Assembly (NCBI GenBank): GCA_015520395.1
Contig: WAQG01000080.1
Location: 1 to 7,796, forward strand
DNA: 7,796 nt
DNA from: Candidatus Geoarchaeota archaeon
Lineage (GTDB): Archaea > Thermoproteota > Thermoprotei > Gearchaeales > WAQG01
Reading direction: 5' to 3'
The notes under the pieces were generated by a model, which searched no databases, was not told where the DNA came from, and worked only from the letters and a program-made list of their open reading frames with translations. This document shows positions 5,093 to 7,796 of the stretch, piece after piece. The position numbers were made by a program, and so were the translations under genes. Numbering within the stretch: the stretch's first letter is position 1; the number at the start of each line of letters is the position of its first letter.

Positions 5093-6027
5093 TGATTTCG
5101 GTTTCGGTTGAAGGGGTAGTAAGGGTAGCGGATGTGGTTAAGGGACTGTACATAGAGGAGTTTAATCTAACTGACCCGCGGTTCTACCCGCCTCCAGGCG
5201 AGGATGAGGAGCGTGTCCTAAGATACCTCATGTCGATGGTGGCGATAGACCATAGGGCCAGCCGGCCGGGGAGGGCGTATCAGTCTGAGGTTGATGGTGA
5301 GACATTCAGGGGGGCTGACCTGCTATACAGGCTTGGGATGCTTAAATACATGGAGGATCCCGACTTCTTCTCCCCGGAAAGCCTATCCAAAGTGTCGTAT
5401 GGAGCTATCCTTAGGTGGCTTAAGGCGCCCTCAGGGGCGCTTCCCGCCAACGTCAGGGTGAGGTGGCTTTTGCTAAGAGATCTGGGAAGAAAGCTTATGA
5501 GTCTTTATGGTGGCGAGGCTAAAAGGCTGTTTAACTCGGCGGGCTGGAGGACATCGGGATTACTGGGTGTTCGTGAAAGACTCAAGGTGTTTCTAGCCTA
5601 TAGCGACCCTGTGGAGAAGAAGTCAAATCTCCTCCTTAAATTTGTGCTGAGACGGGGGCTGCCCATTAAGGATCCCTGGAACATAGATGTTCCAGTAGAT
5701 AATCACCTAACCAGGATAGCCGTTAGGCTTGGGCTGGTCGAGTACGGCGCAAAGCTTCGACCCCTACTGACCTGGAAAAGGAGGGCGAGCTGGGATGAGG
5801 ACGTCGTGATAAGGCTCATGGTGAGGAGGGCATACAGGCTTCTCGGGAAACTCTCCCATAGACCGCCCCACCTGCTGGACGATTTCCTGTGGGTTTTCGG
5901 GAGGACTTTGTGTTTAAGGGAGGGGCCAAGGTGCGAGGTGTGCCCGTTTAAAGATGTCTGCAAGGCCTACGGTGAGGGCGAGCTCATACTCAAGGAGCAC
6001 CTTTACTATAATACCTGGTATTATTAG
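5089..6027 (+). CDS. HhH-GPD-like DNA glycosylase with [4Fe-4S] cluster loop
   Basis: The C-terminus carries C275-X6-C282-X2-C285-X5-C291, the exact spacing of the endonuclease III/MutY iron-sulfur loop. VPVDNHLTRIAVRLGLV (201-217) fits the strand and helix with the catalytic Asp (D204), as in VDTHIFRV of endonuclease III or the VDRHI type of Ogg enzymes. K177 and K178 in VEKKSNLLLKF (175-185) are candidates for the catalytic Schiff-base Lys, but no clear LPGVG hairpin precedes them. They lie 26-27 residues before the Asp instead of 18. The N-terminus (IDHRASRPGRAYQSEVDGET, 53-72) is typical of archaeal proteins labelled iron-sulfur cluster loop, not of Nth. I infer a base-excision-repair or nucleic-acid-binding role; substrate unknown. 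It starts at GTG 5089 or ATG 5092, overlapping the upstream stop; only a weak GAG precedes it, so coupling is likely. Confidence 0.8.
   Translation: MMISVSVEGVVRVADVVKGLYIEEFNLTDPRFYPPPGEDEERVLRYLMSMVAIDHRASRPGRAYQSEVDGETFRGADLLYRLGMLKYMEDPDFFSPESLSKVSYGAILRWLKAPSGALPANVRVRWLLLRDLGRKLMSLYGGEAKRLFNSAGWRTSGLLGVRERLKVFLAYSDPVEKKSNLLLKFVLRRGLPIKDPWNIDVPVDNHLTRIAVRLGLVEYGAKLRPLLTWKRRASWDEDVVIRLMVRRAYRLLGKLSHRPPHLLDDFLWVFGRTLCLREGPRCEVCPFKDVCKAYGEGELILKEHLYYNTWYY
6008..6024. repeat. 17-bp perfect palindrome at the glycosylase 3' end
   Basis: ATAATACC-T-GGTATTAT is a perfect 8-bp inverted repeat around one central base. It lies in the last codons of the glycosylase-like gene, directly before its TAG, and about 15 nt upstream of the TATA-like element of the ABC gene. 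The one-base centre suits a dimeric repressor's operator better than an RNA hairpin. Confidence 0.5.
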
Positions 6028-6037
6028 GGTTCGATAA

Positions 6038-6046
6038 CTTAATTTA
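6038..6046 (+). promoter_or_regulatory. TATA-like element for the ABC transporter unit
   Basis: CTTAATTTA is AT-rich and its centre (about 6042) is 27-28 nt before the ATG at 6070. That spacing implies a transcript beginning at or next to that ATG, i.e. leaderless. Confidence 0.45.
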
Positions 6047-6069
6047 CCAGTAAGGATTTGTCTTCCCTG

Positions 6070-6831
6070 ATGTCTCAGGTCAAGCCCATATTTGTTCAGG
6101 ACGTTGTGAAGAGGTACGGCGATAAAATAGTTCTCAGAAAAGTCTCGTTCAGTGTGGAGAGTGGAGAAGTCGTGGGGCTGCTGGGCCCTAACGGTAGTGG
6201 GAAAACCACACTTATGAGGATACTTCTGGGCCTCACAAGCAGATCCTCGGGCAAGGTTTTAGTGATGGGGATGGACCCTGAGGTCAGCGGGTTTGAGATC
6301 CGCCGAATGGTTGGGTATGTTCCTGAAAATGTGGCCCTATATGAGAGTTTAACGCCCCGGGAGCATTTCAAGCTCGCCGCTAAGATCAGGGGGGTTCCAC
6401 TTAAAGCCGTTACCGAGCGCCTAAATATGCTAATTGAGGGGTTTGAGCTCACCAAATATCTGGATGTCATGGTTGGGGGCCTTTCTAAGGGTACGAGGCA
6501 GAAGGTTGCGATAGTACTTGCCCTACTCCACGATCCCCATCTTCTAATCCTCGATGAGCCGTTGATGGGTCTAGACGCAGCGTCCGCCAGGCTCTTGAAG
6601 GAGATTATGAGGAATAAGGCGAGGAGAGGCGGGGCCATACTTCTATCTACCCACATAATGGAGATCGCTGAAAGGCTGTGTGATAGGGTCGTTATAATAC
6701 ACGAGGGCTACGTGAAGTTTGTTGGGACAATTCCGGAGGTATTAGCGGCCTCCAAAAGCCTCGAGGACATCATAATACAGTTGACCGGAAAGGCGGGTGA
6801 AATTGATGAGATTGTCAGGGCTCTTAGCTAG
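6070..6831 (+). CDS. ABC transporter ATP-binding protein (ABC-2 exporter type)
   Basis: This is the cytoplasmic ATPase that powers an exporter together with the next gene. Numbering from ATG 6070, Walker A is GPNGSGKTT (39-47). The Q-loop reads GYVPEN (82-87), with Glu in place of Gln as is common in ABC-2 (CcmA/NatA-like) ATPases. The signature is GGLSKGTRQK (136-145), Walker B is LLILDEPLMGLD (158-169) and the switch His is in LLSTHI (191-196). All motifs needed for hydrolysis are present. The protein is 253 residues, with a short C-terminal extension typical of this group. A TTG at 6058 would add MSSL, but AAGGA at 6052-6056 is too close to it; the TATA spacing favours ATG 6070 as a leaderless start. 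The permease start lies inside this gene's 3' end. Substrate cannot be told; related units move drugs, lipids, peptides or ions. Confidence 0.93.
   Translation: MSQVKPIFVQDVVKRYGDKIVLRKVSFSVESGEVVGLLGPNGSGKTTLMRILLGLTSRSSGKVLVMGMDPEVSGFEIRRMVGYVPENVALYESLTPREHFKLAAKIRGVPLKAVTERLNMLIEGFELTKYLDVMVGGLSKGTRQKVAIVLALLHDPHLLILDEPLMGLDAASARLLKEIMRNKARRGGAILLSTHIMEIAERLCDRVVIIHEGYVKFVGTIPEVLAASKSLEDIIIQLTGKAGEIDEIVRALS
6796..6800 (+). promoter_or_regulatory. Ribosome binding site for the permease
   Basis: GGTGA lies 5 nt before the ATG at 6806, inside the ATPase coding region. It fixes the permease start, so the two genes overlap by 26 nt. Confidence 0.75.
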
Positions 6832-7796
6832 GCTTCGCCTAGCCTTTGAACTTTCACTTATACTCCATAGAGAGGCGCTTCTTAAGCTGAGAAGTTGGAG
6901 GAAGGAGAAGATTCCCTCAAAGTCCAGCCTGACGGCCTCTTTTCTCATCCAGTCAACTATCTTCAACCTGACAGGGCTCTTCTTTGCCGCATTGTTGCTA
7001 ATGGTGCCTGTCGAAGAGGTCTCAGTAAGGGCGCTCGCTGTCCAGTTCTTCATAATACTCTTCGTAGTAATTGCCACCTTCAGCAATTCTTGGACTGTTC
7101 AAAGTTTCTCGATTCTTGACCCACTTGTAGTTATGCCTATAGACGATCTCCAGCTCGGCATGACGTTCATAATGGCAGCTTCCATCTCATCCATATGGCC
7201 CCTGCTCATCATACCACTTGCAATCTACCTTGGATATTTAGAAGGCGGACTTATGGCTGGCCTGGGCCTCGGAGCGAGCATCGCTACCAGCCTTTTGCTA
7301 GCTACGGGGGCCGGCATGGGGATAGCTTGCATCATAGGTGGAAGGAGGTATGTTGGTGTCTCTAAAAAGGCAACGGCTATGAGACTTTTAAACACGGCCG
7401 CATATGTAGTGGTGATCTACGGCTTCTATTACATCTATAGCACCATTTTCTCATTAATGAAACTTATAAGTGGGCTCATGTCAAGCGGGGCCATGGCCAC
7501 CTCTACCGGGCCCCTCATCCTCATATACCCTCTCAACATCCTTTTGCTCAAACGGAATGGGGCACTTTTCCTGCTAACCTCGATTCTCTGGTTCCTCCTC
7601 TCAGCCTACTTTTACAGGTTCTCTTTTAAAATGTTCTTTAACAGTATGGTAAGCCCGACTTACGTGATGGTCGAGGAGGGGATTGTAGAGCCGTTCGAGG
7701 CTCCCAGGGAAGGCCTCTATAGGCTCCTGGTAACTAAAGACCTGAAGATAATTGTAAGGGATGTGAGGACAGCCTCGCTCCTCGCCCTCCCATTTC
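6806..7796 (+). CDS. ABC-2 type multi-spanning permease, 3' end cut off by window edge
   Basis: The frame is open from ATG 6806 to the end of the window: 330 codons and one base, no stop. After a basic cytoplasmic N-terminus (residues 1-44, RSWRKEK and similar) there are about seven hydrophobic segments, near 45-67, 75-93, 119-143, 147-177, 196-220, 230-248 and 252-271. A soluble stretch ending KDLKIIVRDVRTASLLALP suggests a second set of spans beyond the window. This duplicated layout fits the large permeases (about 500 residues) of archaeal ABC-2 exporters, which pair with a single ATPase; the missing half cannot be checked. No peptide-binding or solute-binding motif is visible. Overlap with the ATPase gene and the shared message point to a two-gene exporter. 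The substrate is unknown. Confidence 0.88.
   Translation, partial: MRLSGLLARLRLAFELSLILHREALLKLRSWRKEKIPSKSSLTASFLIQSTIFNLTGLFFAALLLMVPVEEVSVRALAVQFFIILFVVIATFSNSWTVQSFSILDPLVVMPIDDLQLGMTFIMAASISSIWPLLIIPLAIYLGYLEGGLMAGLGLGASIATSLLLATGAGMGIACIIGGRRYVGVSKKATAMRLLNTAAYVVVIYGFYYIYSTIFSLMKLISGLMSSGAMATSTGPLILIYPLNILLLKRNGALFLLTSILWFLLSAYFYRFSFKMFFNSMVSPTYVMVEEGIVEPFEAPREGLYRLLVTKDLKIIVRDVRTASLLALPF
6827..6843 (+). repeat. Perfect 7-bp hairpin across the ATPase stop codon
   Basis: GCTAGGC-TTC-GCCTAGC pairs perfectly with a 3-nt loop. The TAG of the ATPase gene lies in the left arm, and the whole hairpin lies within the first 13 codons of the permease. It may only reflect codon choice, but it is placed where it could influence termination or re-initiation between the two genes. 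Confidence 0.45.

Noticed and set aside
6096..6656. Minus-strand open frame of 186 codons opposite the ABC ATPase
   Set aside because: It is antisense to a gene with all ABC motifs, has no family pattern, and is explained by the codon bias of the real gene.
6895..7119. Plus-strand frame of 74 codons inside the permease
   Set aside because: Out of frame with the long hydrophobic permease frame, which has a ribosome binding site and consistent membrane spans.
1..7796. CRISPR array, tRNA, rRNA or insertion sequence
   Set aside because: I saw no regularly spaced repeats, cloverleaf-like sequence, rRNA-like sequence or transposase frame on either strand.

Overview
The window looks like chromosome from a thermophilic archaeon. 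The evidence is an archaeal-type RadA recombinase, TATA-box promoters placed for short or absent leaders, strong GGTGA-type ribosome binding sites inside operons, GTG starts, and heavy use of AGG/AGA arginine codons and AUA isoleucine codons. The RadA C-terminal half (GGN instead of GGH in the L2 region, then an ARIIDSPKHPEG segment) reminds me more of the Nitrososphaeria/Aigarchaeota side of the TACK group than of Sulfolobales or Euryarchaeota. That placement is an inference from memory, not a search.

Left part (1-3514). A truncated winged-helix regulator reads leftward from about 143. A tight rightward cluster starts at about 196: a 54-residue small membrane protein, a 198-residue N-terminally anchored membrane protein, a 435-residue HerA/VirB4-like P-loop protein whose Walker A and Walker B motifs are both ruined, a 102-residue unknown protein, and RadA. 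Junctions in the cluster are 0 nt, 1 nt, a 4-nt overlap and an 8-nt overlap, and each internal gene has a clear ribosome binding site, so it reads as one operon. One AT-rich TATA element at 166-173 sits about 26 nt from both divergent starts and may serve both directions. The co-location of RadA with two membrane proteins and a catalytically dead HerA-like ATPase is the most unusual thing here.

Middle part (3515-4669). Next come an unrecognised basic 134-residue protein with its own promoter-like sequence, then about 630 nt of a decayed metallo-beta-lactamase-fold hydrolase gene. The gene is recognisable only by stitching three reading frames together, and its metal-binding motif has been destroyed. 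A good TATA promoter follows.

Right part (4670-7796). A two-gene unit encodes a YbjQ/UPF0145 family protein and, overlapping it by 4 nt, a HhH-GPD-like DNA glycosylase with a [4Fe-4S] cysteine loop. Then comes an ABC-2 type exporter unit: an ATPase gene and an overlapping multi-spanning permease that runs off the end of the window. Two compact inverted repeats lie at gene borders in this part: a 17-bp palindrome just before the glycosylase stop, and a 7-bp hairpin across the ATPase stop codon.
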